The notes under the pieces: generated by a model
What the model was told of the DNA's origin: nothing
The model's input: only the letters and a program-made list of their open reading frames with translations
The model's database searches: none
In this document: one piece after another, positions 16,403 to 24,770 of the stretch
Layout: every line of letters begins with the position of its first letter
Numbering within the stretch: position 1 is the first letter of the stretch
Translations under genes and position numbers: made by a program
Source: Kineococcus sp. TRM81007
GTDB lineage: Bacteria; Actinomycetota; Actinomycetes; Actinomycetales; Kineococcaceae
Length of the DNA: 64,000 nucleotides
Direction of reading: 5' to 3'
Assembly (NCBI RefSeq): GCF_022669155.1
Contig: NZ_JALBVB010000034.1
Coordinates: forward strand, 27,890 to 91,889

Positions 16403-17482
16403 TCAGCGCGGCGGGCGCGCCGCTTCGTCCCCCGCCCGGGCGATCGCGAGGTCCTCGGCCTCCTCGTCGCTGCCGGGCCGCACCCGTCGCGCACCGCGCG
16501 CCGGGTGCCGTCGCAGCGCCGCCGGGCGGGGCGCGGCGGCCGCCGCCGACAGGCCGTCACCGGGGGAGCCGGCGCCGGAGCGGCTGCCACCGGCGGGGGC
16601 AGCGCCGTCGGGCACGCCACCGTCGGGCACGCCGCCACCCACCGGTGCCGGCACGTCCACGGGCGCCGAGCGCGCCTGCAGCTCCCGGCGGCCGGCGATC
16701 ACCCAGACGACCAGGGCCGTCAGGGCGAAGCCGTACCACTGCACCGTGTACGCCAGGTGCGGGCCCTCGTCGACCTCGGGGCGCTCCGGGGCGGCGGGGG
16801 CCTGTGCCGGGGCGGGCTCCTCCTCGGCCAGCACCGCGTAGGCATCGCGCAGCGGGGGTGCACCGGCCGCGTCGGCGGCGCGCGCCACCGGACCGGCGGC
16901 GATGGAGGCCACCTGCCCCTCGGGCACCGTGCTGTCGCGGGCGGGCTCCCACGGGCGCACGTGCGCCGTCACCGTCACCTCCCCGCCCGGTGGCGCCGGC
17001 ACGGTGTCCGGCGCTCGGCTGCTGCTGCCGGCCGGCACCCAGCCGCGGTCCACCAGGAGCGCGGTGCCGTCGTCCAGGACCAGGGGCACGAGCACGTCGT
17101 AGCCCACCGACTGCCCGTGCTGGCGGTTGCGCGCCAGCACGCTCGCGGACGCGTCGTAGGTCCCCGTCACGCGCACCGGTGTCCAGGCGTCCCGCGCTGC
17201 CAGCGGCGTCCCTCCCGCGGGCAGGACGGAGTCCAGGGCCACCGGCGCGTCGTCGTAGTTCTCCACCAGCGGGGCGTTGGCGGCCAGCCGGGCCTGGCGG
17301 CGGTGCCACTGCCACTGGCCCAGCAGCAGGCACGCCACGGCGACGACGACGGCCAGGGCCAGGCCGCGGCGCCAGCCGGGCTCGCGCAGCAGGCCCAGCA
17401 CGCCGCGCACCCCGGTGCCCGTCGCACGAGTGCCGCCGGCGTCCCCGGCCGTGCCGCCGCCCGCCTGCGCGGTGCCGCTCAC
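16403..17482 (-). CDS. SURF1 family cytochrome oxidase assembly protein
   Basis: Membrane protein assisting heme delivery and assembly of aa3 cytochrome c oxidase. The 359-residue protein has two membrane helices flanking an extracytoplasmic domain: helix 1 near residues 35-55, followed by LLGQWQWHRRQ, and helix 2 at about YGFALTALVVWVIAG. The family segments VRVTGTYD, GYDVLVPLVLDDGTALLVDRG and YTVQWYGFAL are present. The C-terminal roughly 90 residues are a Pro/Gly/Ala-rich cytoplasmic tail. The GTG start overlaps the stop of the upstream small gene (GTGA). Functionally linked to ctaA and ctaB in this window. Confidence 0.88.
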   Translation of the reverse strand: MSGTAQAGGGTAGDAGGTRATGTGVRGVLGLLREPGWRRGLALAVVVAVACLLLGQWQWHRRQARLAANAPLVENYDDAPVALDSVLPAGGTPLAARDAWTPVRVTGTYDASASVLARNRQHGQSVGYDVLVPLVLDDGTALLVDRGWVPAGSSSRAPDTVPAPPGGEVTVTAHVRPWEPARDSTVPEGQVASIAAGPVARAADAAGAPPLRDAYAVLAEEEPAPAQAPAAPERPEVDEGPHLAYTVQWYGFALTALVVWVIAGRRELQARSAPVDVPAPVGGGVPDGGVPDGAAPAGGSRSGAGSPGDGLSAAAAAPRPAALRRHPARGARRVRPGSDEEAEDLAIARAGDEAARPPR

Positions 17483-17748
17483 GAGGGCAGCGCGTCGACC
17501 CCGACGACCTCCCGCAGGAAGCCGCGGGCGCCGAGGAACCGCGCCAGGTGCTCGCGGTGCTGCTCGCACGCCAGCCACGTCTTGCGCCGCTCGGGCGTGT
17601 GCAGGCTGGGGTTGTTCCACAGCAGGCCGAAGTCCGCGGGCGACGTGCAGCCGCGGGCGCTGCACACCAGGTCGGACGGCGGCTCGTGCCCCGGTTCGCC
17701 GGCGGTGCCGCGCGCGTGCGGTCCCGCCGGGACGGCTGGAGTGTCCAC
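17479..17748 (-). CDS. Conserved small Cys-containing protein upstream of SURF1
   Basis: An 89-residue protein of a conserved actinobacterial family often sitting next to SURF1. The conserved part begins at VCSARGCTSPADF and continues LLWNNPSLHTPERRKTW, LACEQHREHLARFLGARGF. The Cys and His residues (CxxxxC and CxxH) suggest a small metal-binding fold. Databases often mislabel such proteins as acetone carboxylase, for which I see no basis. The GTG start (VDTPAVPAG) is a choice; an earlier GTG at 17790 is possible. Coupled by GTGA to SURF1. Confidence 0.7.
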   Translation of the reverse strand: MDTPAVPAGPHARGTAGEPGHEPPSDLVCSARGCTSPADFGLLWNNPSLHTPERRKTWLACEQHREHLARFLGARGFLREVVGVDALPS

Positions 17749-17810
17749 GGCGCCAGTCTCGCACCGCACCGGCGCGCCGGGCGACGGCACCGGGGTGGCC
17801 GGCGGGTTCC

Positions 17811-18227
17811 TCAGGAAGCCCGTCCGGTCCGCTCGTGCGGGGTGCCGCCGTCCGCACCGGGGTGCTCGTCGCCGGGCGAGCGCACCGACGTGACGCGCGC
17901 CTCCAGCGCCGGCAGCTCGTGCACGGGGGCCGTGGGCACGGAGAAGGACTCCGGCGGCGGGCCCTTGGACTCCCGGCCCGCGTTGGCGAGCACGACGGCC
18001 ACGTACGGGAGGAAGACCGCGCCGGCCACGAAGAACCAGCGGGTCCAGTGCTCGATCACCACGAACAGCACGAAGCAGGCCGTGCGCACGAGCATCGAGA
18101 CGACGTACTTGCGGTAGCGCACGCCGAGGTCGTCGGTGTGCGCGGTGGGAGCGGCGGTGATCCGGTAGACGCCGGGCGGTTCCGCGGGAGCGGTGTGCCC
18201 GCCGGTGGGGGTGGGGTGCGAAGGCAC
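17811..18227 (-). CDS. DUF3099 membrane protein
   Basis: A 138-residue protein with a DUF3099-type core: the segment VYRITAAPTAHTDDLGVRYR followed by two helices (VVSMLVRTACFVLFVVIEHW and FFVAGAVFLPYVAVVLANAG) and a charged C-terminal tail. Function unknown. The start is set at GTG 18227 (VPSHPTPT) because a TACCGT hexamer lies 7 nt upstream; the alternative GTG at 18236 falls inside that hexamer. First gene of the run toward SURF1 and the SDR, and divergent from fabG. Confidence 0.78.
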   Translation of the reverse strand: MPSHPTPTGGHTAPAEPPGVYRITAAPTAHTDDLGVRYRKYVVSMLVRTACFVLFVVIEHWTRWFFVAGAVFLPYVAVVLANAGRESKGPPPESFSVPTAPVHELPALEARVTSVRSPGDEHPGADGGTPHERTGRAS

Positions 18228-18234
18228 GTCGTCC

Positions 18235-18240
18235 ACGGTA
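18235..18240 (-). promoter_or_regulatory. -10 element of the DUF3099-SURF1 run
   Basis: TACCGT on the minus strand, 7 nt before GTG 18227; leaderless start likely. Confidence 0.5.
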
Positions 18241-18313
18241 AGCGCTGGGTCCGACACGCGCCCGGGGTCCCGGTCCCGGCGCGGGCGGCGGCCGGGCACC
18301 GGCGGGGATGCGT

Positions 18314-18319
18314 TAGCTT
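18314..18319 (+). promoter_or_regulatory. -10 element of fabG-fabI
   Basis: TAGCTT, 8 nt before GTG 18328; no ribosome site, leaderless start likely. Confidence 0.5.
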
Positions 18320-18327
18320 TCCTCCCC

Positions 18328-19083
18328 GTGCCCGACGCCACGACCGACCCCACGCCCCGGACCCCGGCCGGTGCCCCGCCCACCGCACCGCGCAGCGTGC
18401 TGGTCACCGGCGGCAACCGCGGCATCGGTCTGGCCGTCGCCCGCGCTTTCGCCGCGCGCGGCGACCGCGTGGCGGTGACGCACCGCTCCGGCGAGGTGCC
18501 CGAGGGGCTGCTCGGGGTGCGCGCCGACGTCACCGACGGAGCCTCGCTGGACGCCGCGTTCGCCGAGGTGGAGGCCGCGCACGGGCCCGTGGAGGTCCTG
18601 GTCGCCAACGCCGGCGTGACCCGCGACCAGCTCCTGATGCGCATGGGCGACGACGACTTCGACGCCGTGGTCGACACCAACCTCGCCGGCGCGTGGCGCT
18701 GCGCTCGCCGTGCCGTGCGCGGCATGGTGCGCGCCAAGCGCGGCCGCATCGTCTTCGTCTCCAGCGTCGTGGGCCTGTACGGCTCGCCGGGGCAGACCAA
18801 CTACGCCGCCAGCAAGTCCGGCATGGTGGGCCTGGCCCGCTCCATCGCCCGCGAGCTCGGCGGGCGCGGCATCACCGCCAACGTCGTCGCGCCCGGGTTC
18901 ATCGACACCGACATGACGCGCGAGCTGCCCGAGGCCACCCAGGCCGACTACAAGGGCCGCATCCCCGCCGGCCGCTTCGGCGCCGTCGACGACGTCGCGC
19001 AGGCCGTGCTCTTCCTCGCCGACGCCGGCTACGTCAACGGTGCGGTGCTGCCCGTCGACGGCGGCCTCGGCATGGGCCACTGA
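18328..19083 (+). CDS. fabG: 3-oxoacyl-ACP reductase FabG (MabA-like)
   Basis: NADPH-dependent reduction of 3-oxoacyl-ACP in type II fatty acid synthesis. The 251-residue SDR has cofactor motif TGGNRGIG, NAG motif VANAGVTRD, catalytic Ser in VFVSSVVGLYG and YAASK with Tyr and Lys. The C-terminal signature is APGFIDTDMT and PVDGGLGMGH. The first 22 residues are a Pro/Thr-rich leader. The GTG start is supported by the hexamer just upstream. It is followed after 28 nt by fabI, giving the MabA-InhA gene order known from mycobacteria. Confidence 0.92.
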   Translation: MPDATTDPTPRTPAGAPPTAPRSVLVTGGNRGIGLAVARAFAARGDRVAVTHRSGEVPEGLLGVRADVTDGASLDAAFAEVEAAHGPVEVLVANAGVTRDQLLMRMGDDDFDAVVDTNLAGAWRCARRAVRGMVRAKRGRIVFVSSVVGLYGSPGQTNYAASKSGMVGLARSIARELGGRGITANVVAPGFIDTDMTRELPEATQADYKGRIPAGRFGAVDDVAQAVLFLADAGYVNGAVLPVDGGLGMGH

Positions 19084-19111
19084 CACCGACCGAAGGACTG
19101 AGAGGAACCCC

Positions 19112-19879
19112 ATGGGTCTGCTGGACGGCAAGCGGCTGCTCGTCACCGGAGTGCTCACCGACCGCTCGATCGCGTTCGCGGTCGCCCGCGTGGCGCAGGA
19201 GGAGGGCGCGGAGGTCGTGCTGTCGTCCTTCGGGCGCCAGATGAAGATCACCTCCACGATCGCCAAGCGGCTGCCGAAGCCCGCACCGGTGATCGAGCTG
19301 GACGTCACCAGCGAGGAGGACCTCGCGGCGCTGGAGGGCCGCGTGCGCGAGCACGTCGACGGCCTGGACGGGGTGCTGCACTCCATCGGCTTCGCGCCCA
19401 AGGACGCCATGGGCGGCAACTTCCTGAGCACCGAGTGGTCCAGCGTGGCCACGGCGGTGCAGATCTCGGCGTACTCGCTGAAGTCGCTGTCGGTGGCCGC
19501 GCTGCCGTTGATGAGCGGCGGTGGCTCCGTCGTGGGCCTGACCTTCGACGCCCGCGTGGCGTGGCCGGTCTACGACTGGATGGGCGTGGCCAAGGCCGCG
19601 TTCGAGTCCACCGCCCGCTACCTGGCGCGCGACCTCGGCCCGAAGGGCGTGCGCGTCAACGTCGTCTCCGCCGGCCCGCTGCGCACCACCGCCGCCACCT
19701 CCATCCCCGGCTTCGAGACCCTCGAGGGCACCTGGGGCGAGCGGTCCCCGCTGGGCTGGGACGTGACGAACACCGAGCCGCCGGCGCGCGCGGCCCTGGC
19801 GCTGATGTCCGACTGGTTCCCCGCCACCACCGGCGAGATGATCCACGTCGACGGCGGGTTCCACGCCATGGGGTCCTGA
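19112..19879 (+). CDS. fabI: Enoyl-ACP reductase FabI (InhA-like)
   Basis: NADH-dependent reduction of the trans-2-enoyl-ACP double bond, the last step of each fatty-acid elongation cycle. The 255-residue protein has the atypical SDR start GVLTDRSIAFAVARVAQ and the InhA-type catalytic arrangement YDWMGVAK (Tyr-x6-Lys). The substrate-binding segment SAGPLRTTAATSIPGF and the C-terminal MIHVDGGFHAMG are also present. The ATG is preceded by GAGAGGAA. It is the family targeted by isoniazid and triclosan. Firm call. Confidence 0.95.
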   Translation: MGLLDGKRLLVTGVLTDRSIAFAVARVAQEEGAEVVLSSFGRQMKITSTIAKRLPKPAPVIELDVTSEEDLAALEGRVREHVDGLDGVLHSIGFAPKDAMGGNFLSTEWSSVATAVQISAYSLKSLSVAALPLMSGGGSVVGLTFDARVAWPVYDWMGVAKAAFESTARYLARDLGPKGVRVNVVSAGPLRTTAATSIPGFETLEGTWGERSPLGWDVTNTEPPARAALALMSDWFPATTGEMIHVDGGFHAMGS

Positions 19880-19885
19880 GCGCGC

Positions 19886-20002
19886 GTGGCGCCCGAGCCC
19901 CCGCCCTCCGGGGGCCGCCGCCTGCTGGCGGTGGCCGCCGCGATGCTCCTCGTCGTCGTCGCGCTGATCGCCCTGGCCACCTGGGCCAGCCGCAACGGCT
20001 GA
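19886..20002 (+). CDS. Possible small single-helix membrane protein
   Basis: A 38-codon frame begins 6 nt after the fabI stop at a GTG: a 12-residue Pro/Arg-rich start, then one clear helix (LLAVAAAMLLVVVALIALAT), ending WASRNG. It runs on the fabI strand and stops just before the terminator hairpin. The hydrophobic profile and tight spacing support a real gene. No homologue is recognised, and chance in GC-rich DNA remains possible. Confidence 0.45.
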   Translation: MAPEPPPSGGRRLLAVAAAMLLVVVALIALATWASRNG

Positions 20003-20030
20003 CACCCGTGAGGGCTGACACCCCGCCCGC

Positions 20031-20060
20031 GCCGGCCGGCCCCCTCAGCGGCCGGCCGGC
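20031..20060. terminator. Bidirectional hairpin between fabI run and serB
   Basis: A perfect 10-bp inverted repeat (20031-20040 and 20051-20060) with a 10-nt loop. The serB stop codon lies inside the loop. Confidence 0.65.
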
Positions 20061-21307
20061 ACCTGCCCGGCCAGCGCCTCGTCGGCCAGGTCGGCGTCCT
20101 CGACGTCCTCGCGGGTGATGCCCAGCAGCGGCAGCACCGCGTCCAGGTAGGGCACGTTCAGCGCCGCGTCGGCCTGCTCGCGCACCACGGGCTTGGCGTT
20201 GAAGGCGATGCCGAGGCCGGCCGCGCCGATCATGTCCAGGTCGTTGGCGCCGTCGCCGACGGCCACGGTGCGGTGCATCGGCAGGCCCTCCGCGGCGGCG
20301 AACTCCCGCAGCGCGGTGGCCTTGGCGGCCCGGTCCACCACCGGGCCCAGCAGGCGCCCGGTGAACCGGCCGTGCACCACCTGCAGCCGGTTGGCGCGCA
20401 CGTGCGCGATGCCCAGCTCGGCGGCCAGCGGCCCCACGACCTCCAGGAACCCTCCGGAGACCAGCGCCAGGGTGAACCCGAGGCGGTGCAGGGTGCGGCA
20501 CAGCGTGCGTGCGCCGGGGGTGAGCACCACCGCCTCGCGCACCCGCTCCACGACGGACACGTCCAGGCCCTCCAGGCAGGCGACCCGCTCGCGCAGCGAC
20601 GCGGCGAAGTCGATCTCCCCGCGCATGGCGCGCTCGGTGACCGCGGCCACCTCCGCCTCGCGGCCGGCGTGCGCGGCCAGCAGTTCGATGACCTCCTGGC
20701 GGATCAGCGTGGAGTCCACGTCCATGACGACCAGGCGCCGGCCCAACCGGGCCAGCCCGCCCGGGGAGACCGCCGCGTCCAGGCCGTGCCGGGCCGCCTC
20801 CACCGCCAGGGCGCGGCGCAGGTCCAGGACCTCCTCGGCGCCCGCGTCCACCGAGACGTCGAACTCCACGCTGGTGACCGGGGTGGCCGACATGCGCCGC
20901 ACCCGGTCGACGTTGGCCCCGCGCTCGGCGAGCACCGCGGTGGTGCGGGCGATCGCCGCCGGCCGCAGCGGGGCGCCCAGCAGCGTCACGTGCAGCCGTC
21001 GCGGGCGCACCACCGGCGCCGCGGGCTCGCGCACCGTGCACGTGACGTCCAGCCCGCGCGGGGCGCCCCAGCCGGCCAGGGTGGCGGTGACGGCCGCCGG
21101 GTCCCCGGTGCCCACGAGCACCGCCAGGGTCAGCACCCCGCCGACGACGACCTGCTCGACGTCGAGGACCTCCGCGTCCGTGCCGGCGAGGGCGGTGAAC
21201 AGCGCCGACGTCACCCCGGGGCGGTCGGCGCCGGTGACGGTGACCAGCAGGGCCGGGGCGGTGGTGGGCGCGGAGCCCGGGGCCGTGGCGTCGAGGGTTC
21301 CGGGCAC
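20045..21307 (-). CDS. serB: Phosphoserine phosphatase SerB
   Basis: HAD-superfamily enzyme hydrolysing L-phosphoserine in the final step of serine biosynthesis. The 420-residue protein has an N-terminal ACT-type regulatory region (about residues 15-190: LLVTVTGADRPGVTSALF, then a second unit beginning LHVTLLGAPLRP). The phosphatase domain follows, with motif I VMDVDSTLI, motif II LALVSGGF, the Lys motif RAAKATAL and motif III VGDGANDLDMIGAAG. The GTG at 21307 (VPGTLDAT) lies 7 nt after a TAGCCT hexamer, which fixes the start. The family length with ACT domains is normal. Confidence 0.93.
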   Translation of the reverse strand: MPGTLDATAPGSAPTTAPALLVTVTGADRPGVTSALFTALAGTDAEVLDVEQVVVGGVLTLAVLVGTGDPAAVTATLAGWGAPRGLDVTCTVREPAAPVVRPRRLHVTLLGAPLRPAAIARTTAVLAERGANVDRVRRMSATPVTSVEFDVSVDAGAEEVLDLRRALAVEAARHGLDAAVSPGGLARLGRRLVVMDVDSTLIRQEVIELLAAHAGREAEVAAVTERAMRGEIDFAASLRERVACLEGLDVSVVERVREAVVLTPGARTLCRTLHRLGFTLALVSGGFLEVVGPLAAELGIAHVRANRLQVVHGRFTGRLLGPVVDRAAKATALREFAAAEGLPMHRTVAVGDGANDLDMIGAAGLGIAFNAKPVVREQADAALNVPYLDAVLPLLGITREDVEDADLADEALAGQVPAGR

Positions 21308-21314
21308 GCGCCGA

Positions 21315-21320
21315 AGGCTA
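21315..21320 (-). promoter_or_regulatory. -10 element of serB
   Basis: TAGCCT on the minus strand, 7 nt before the serB GTG, only 5 nt from the stop codon of the upstream oxidoreductase gene. Confidence 0.5.
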
Positions 21321-21324
21321 CCGG

Positions 21325-22152
21325 TCAAGAACCGACGGCGTTCTTCCCGTCGCGCCAGGCCAGCCAGTCCGCCAGCGGCGCCAGGTCGAAGTCCGGGCCG
21401 CCGACGCCGATGGTGAACAGGCGGGTGCCCACCGCGTGCAGCGCCTCGCCCTTGTCGGCGGGGTCGTCGGCGGCGTCCACGCCGGCGGAGCGCTCGATCT
21501 CGCCCGGGTCGCGGCCGAGGGCGGCGCAGTGCCCGTCGAGCACCGCGTGCTTGCGCGCGATGGTCTCCACGTCGCCGAAGCCGTGCCAGATGTCCGCGTG
21601 CCGGGCCACGATGCGCAGGGTCTTCTTCTCCCCGCCGCCGCCGATGAGGACCGGGACCCGCCGGGTGGGGGCCGGGTTGAGCTTCGCCAGGCGCGAGGAG
21701 ATGCGCGGCAGGTCCTCGGCGAGCTTGTCCAGGCGCCCGCCGGCGGTGCCGAACTCGTAGCCGTACTCGTCGTAGTCCTTCTCGAACCAGCCCGAGCCGA
21801 TGCCGAGCACCAGCCGACCGGTGCCCGTGTCGTGGGCCGAGACGTGGTCCACGGTGCGCGCCATGTCCGCCAGCAGCTCCGGGTTGCGGTAGCTGTTGCA
21901 GGTGACCAGGGCGCCGATCTCGATGCGGGTGGTGGCCTCCGCCCACGCCGCGAGCATCGTCCAGCACTCGAAGTGCAACCCGTCGGGGTCGCCGTAGAGC
22001 GGGTAGAAGTGGTCCCAGTTGAACGCCACGTCCAGGCCCATCTCCTCCGCGCGGGCCGCGGCGGCGCGGATCGCGGGGTAGGTGGCGTGCTGGGGCTGCA
22101 GCTGGACGCCGATGCGGACCGGGCGCTCGCCGGCGGGGTCGGGGGAGGTCAT
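21325..22152 (-). CDS. LLM-class F420-dependent oxidoreductase
   Basis: A 275-residue luciferase-like TIM-barrel protein of the actinobacterial F420 type. Motifs: IGVQLQPQHATYPAIR at the start, FNWDHFYPLYGD, IEIGALVTCNSYRNPELLA, LGIGSGWFEKDYDEYGYEFG and VLIGGGGEKKTLRIVARHAD. The coenzyme is inferred from the family; the substrate is unknown. The ATG start reads MTSPDPAG. It lies upstream of serB on the same strand, but serB appears to have its own promoter. Confidence 0.85.
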   Translation of the reverse strand: MTSPDPAGERPVRIGVQLQPQHATYPAIRAAAARAEEMGLDVAFNWDHFYPLYGDPDGLHFECWTMLAAWAEATTRIEIGALVTCNSYRNPELLADMARTVDHVSAHDTGTGRLVLGIGSGWFEKDYDEYGYEFGTAGGRLDKLAEDLPRISSRLAKLNPAPTRRVPVLIGGGGEKKTLRIVARHADIWHGFGDVETIARKHAVLDGHCAALGRDPGEIERSAGVDAADDPADKGEALHAVGTRLFTIGVGGPDFDLAPLADWLAWRDGKNAVGS

Positions 22153-22201
22153 GGCACGGATGCTGCCGCACCCGCCCCGCCCGGCGACAGGGGCGCGCCG
22201 G

Positions 22202-23443
22202 TCAGCCGGGCGGGACGGTCTGCCCCTTGCCGACGACCGTGATGCCGGAGTCGGTGACGGTGAAGCCGCGCGCGCGGTCCTCCTCGGGGTCCACGCCCAC
22301 GCGCGCGTCGTCGGGCACGACGACGTTCTTGTCGAGGATGGCGCGCTGCACCACCGCGTGCCGGCCCACCTGCACGTTGTCCATGAGCACCGACTCGCTG
22401 ACGTGCGCCCACGAGTCCAGCCGCACCTTCGGCGAGACCACCGACTTCTCCACCAGGGCGCCGGAGACGACCGTGCCGGCGGAGATGATCGAGTTCACCG
22501 CGTGCCCGTAGGTGCCCTGCCAGCCGTGCACGAACTTCGCCGGCGGGTAGAAGTCCTGCGCGGCGATGATGGGCCACTCGTAGTTGTAGAGGTTGAACAC
22601 CGGAAGCACCGAGATGAGGTCCATCTGGGCCTCGAAGTAGGAGTCCAGCGTCCCCACGTCGCGCCAGTAGGCGCGGTCGCGGTCGGTGGCCCCGGGCACC
22701 TCGTTGTCCTTGAAGTCGTACACGTTCGCCAGGCCGCGCTCGACGAAGTCGGGCACGATGTCGCCGCCCATGTCGTGCTTGGAGTCCTCCTCCTCGGCGT
22801 CGCGGGTCACCGCGTCCACCAGCGCGTCGGCGTCGAAGACGTAGTTGCCCATCGAGGCCAGGACCTCGTGCGGGGAGTCGGCCAGGCCCTGCGGGTCCTT
22901 CGGCTTCTCCAGGAACTGCGCGATCCGGGACGAGCCGGGCTCGGTCTGGATGACGCCGAACTGGTCGGCCAGCGAGATGGGCTGGCGGATCGCGGCCACC
23001 GAGCACGGCGCGCCGGAGGCGATGTGCGCGTCGACCATCTGGGAGAAGTCCATCCGGTACACGTGGTCGGCGCCGACGACCACGACGATGTCGGGACGCT
23101 CGTCGGAGATGAGGTTCATCGACTGGTAGATCGCGTCGGCGCTGCCGAGGTACCAGCGCTTGCCGACGCGCTGCTGCGCCGGCACGGAGGCGATGTAGCT
23201 GCCGAAGAGGTTCGACATGCGCCAGGACTGGGAGATGTGCCGGTCCAGGCTGTGCGACTTGTACTGGGTCAGGACCACGATCTTGCGGTAGCCGGCGTTG
23301 ACCAGGTTCGAGAGGGCGAAGTCGATGAGCCGGTAGGTGCCGCCGAAGGGCACCGCGGGCTTGGCCCGGTCGGCCGTGAGGGGCATGAGCCGCTTGCCCT
23401 CCCCGCCGGCGAGGACGATCGCGAGGACGTTGGGAGCAGCCAC
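22202..23443 (-). CDS. glgC: Glucose-1-phosphate adenylyltransferase
   Basis: Forms ADP-glucose from glucose-1-phosphate and ATP for glycogen or alpha-glucan synthesis. The 413-residue protein has the nucleotidyltransferase start [13 protein letters not shown] with AKPAVPFGG, the substrate motif [21 protein letters not shown], and the C-terminal left-handed beta-helix. The start is placed at GTG 23443 ([10 protein letters not shown]), because TATCGT lies 7 nt upstream; the longer GTG at 23452 overlaps that hexamer. Divergent from glgA across about 120 nt, the standard actinobacterial layout. Confidence 0.95.
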   Translation of the reverse strand: MAAPNVLAIVLAGGEGKRLMPLTADRAKPAVPFGGTYRLIDFALSNLVNAGYRKIVVLTQYKSHSLDRHISQSWRMSNLFGSYIASVPAQQRVGKRWYLGSADAIYQSMNLISDERPDIVVVVGADHVYRMDFSQMVDAHIASGAPCSVAAIRQPISLADQFGVIQTEPGSSRIAQFLEKPKDPQGLADSPHEVLASMGNYVFDADALVDAVTRDAEEEDSKHDMGGDIVPDFVERGLANVYDFKDNEVPGATDRDRAYWRDVGTLDSYFEAQMDLISVLPVFNLYNYEWPIIAAQDFYPPAKFVHGWQGTYGHAVNSIISAGTVVSGALVEKSVVSPKVRLDSWAHVSESVLMDNVQVGRHAVVQRAILDKNVVVPDDARVGVDPEEDRARGFTVTDSGITVVGKGQTVPPG

Positions 23444-23450
23444 GAGGGGC

Positions 23451-23456
23451 ACGATA
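23451..23456 (-). promoter_or_regulatory. -10 element of glgC
   Basis: TATCGT on the minus strand, 7 nt before GTG 23443; no ribosome site. Confidence 0.5.
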
Positions 23457-23565
23457 GGCCCGCGAACGCCACGATGCCCGGGCGACGCGGGGGAAGATCC
23501 CGCGCGTGGCCGCCGCGGGGCCCCGCGGCGGTGCGGTGGACGAGCTGCGAGGACGAGGAGCGGAC

Positions 23566-24756
23566 ATGCGCGTGGACCTGCTGACGAAGGAGTACCCGCC
23601 GGAGGTGTACGGCGGTGCCGGCGTGCACGTCGCCGAGCTGGTCCGGGCGCTGCGCGGCGCGGACGGCGGCCCCGAGGTGCTCGTGCGCTGCTTCGGCGCC
23701 CCGCGGCAGGAGGAGGGCGTCACCGCCTACGGCGAGGTCGCGGAGCTGGCCGGCGCCAACGCGGCCCTGCGCACCCTGGGCGTCGACCTGCCGATGGTCG
23801 CCGGCGCGGCCGGCGCGGACCTGGTGCACTCGCACACCTGGTACGCCAACACCGCCGGCCACCTGGCCTCGCTGCTGCACGGGGTGCCGCACGTGGTCAC
23901 CGCGCACAGCCTGGAACCGCTGCGGCCGTGGAAGGCGGAGCAGCTCGGCGGCGGCTACGCCCTGTCCAGCTGGGCCGAGCGCACCGCCTTCGAGGCGGCC
24001 GCCGCCGTGATCGCCGTCAGCGCCGGGATGCGCGCGGACATCCTGCGCAGCTACCCGGCCCTGGACCCCGGGCGCGTGCACGTGGTGCACAACGGCATCG
24101 ACGCCACCGAGTGGACGCCCGTCGAGGGCCGCGACCTCGTGCGCGCCAACGGCGTGGACCCGGACCGGCCCAGCGTCGTCTTCGTCGGGCGCATCACCCG
24201 CCAGAAGGGCCTGCCGCACCTGCTGCGCGCCGCCGCGCAGCTGCCGCCGGACGTGCAGCTGGTGCTGTGCGCCGGTGCCCCCGACACCCCCGAGATCGCC
24301 GCGGAGGTCTCCGCGCTGGTCGCCGAGCTGCAGCAGCACCGCTCCGGCGTGGTCTGGCTCGACCGGCACCTCAGCCGCGCCGAACTGCTGCAGCACCTGT
24401 CGCAGGCCACCGTCTTCGTGTGCCCGTCGGTGTACGAGCCGCTCGGCATCGTCAACCTCGAGGCCATGGCGTGCGGCGCCGCGGTCGTCGGCACCGCCAC
24501 CGGCGGCATCCCCGAGGTCGTCGACGACGGCACGACCGGCTGGCTGGTGCCCATCGAACAGGTGCAGGACGGCACGGGCGCCCCGGTGGACCCCGACCGG
24601 TTCGTCGCCGACCTGGCCGCCGCCCTCACCGACGCCGTCTCCGACCCCGACCGCGCCCGCGAGCGCGGCGCTGCCGGCCGGCGCCGCGCCGTGGAGGCGT
24701 TCAGCTGGTCTGCGATCGCCCGCCGCACTCTCGAGGTGTACGAGTCCGTGCTCTGA
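23566..24756 (+). CDS. glgA: GT4 glycogen/maltose-1-phosphate synthase (GlgA/GlgM type)
   Basis: Family GT4 glycosyltransferase using ADP-glucose. In mycobacteria the orthologue (GlgM) mainly makes alpha-maltose-1-phosphate for the GlgE pathway rather than acting as a classical GT5 glycogen synthase. The 396-residue protein has the N-terminal [18 protein letters not shown] glycine-rich loop, [18 protein letters not shown] in the C-domain, and the nucleotide-sugar motif [18 protein letters not shown]. The ATG follows GAGGACGAGGAG. Divergent from glgC and only 14 nt ahead of the type III PKS gene, so these may be cotranscribed. Confidence 0.92.
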   Translation: MRVDLLTKEYPPEVYGGAGVHVAELVRALRGADGGPEVLVRCFGAPRQEEGVTAYGEVAELAGANAALRTLGVDLPMVAGAAGADLVHSHTWYANTAGHLASLLHGVPHVVTAHSLEPLRPWKAEQLGGGYALSSWAERTAFEAAAAVIAVSAGMRADILRSYPALDPGRVHVVHNGIDATEWTPVEGRDLVRANGVDPDRPSVVFVGRITRQKGLPHLLRAAAQLPPDVQLVLCAGAPDTPEIAAEVSALVAELQQHRSGVVWLDRHLSRAELLQHLSQATVFVCPSVYEPLGIVNLEAMACGAAVVGTATGGIPEVVDDGTTGWLVPIEQVQDGTGAPVDPDRFVADLAAALTDAVSDPDRARERGAAGRRRAVEAFSWSAIARRTLEVYESVL

Positions 24757-24770
24757 GACAGCATCGGGCC

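Noticed and set aside
17479-17748. Acetone carboxylase subunit
   Set aside because: This label is widespread for this small family but there is no sequence basis for it; the protein is a short Cys/His-containing hypothetical.
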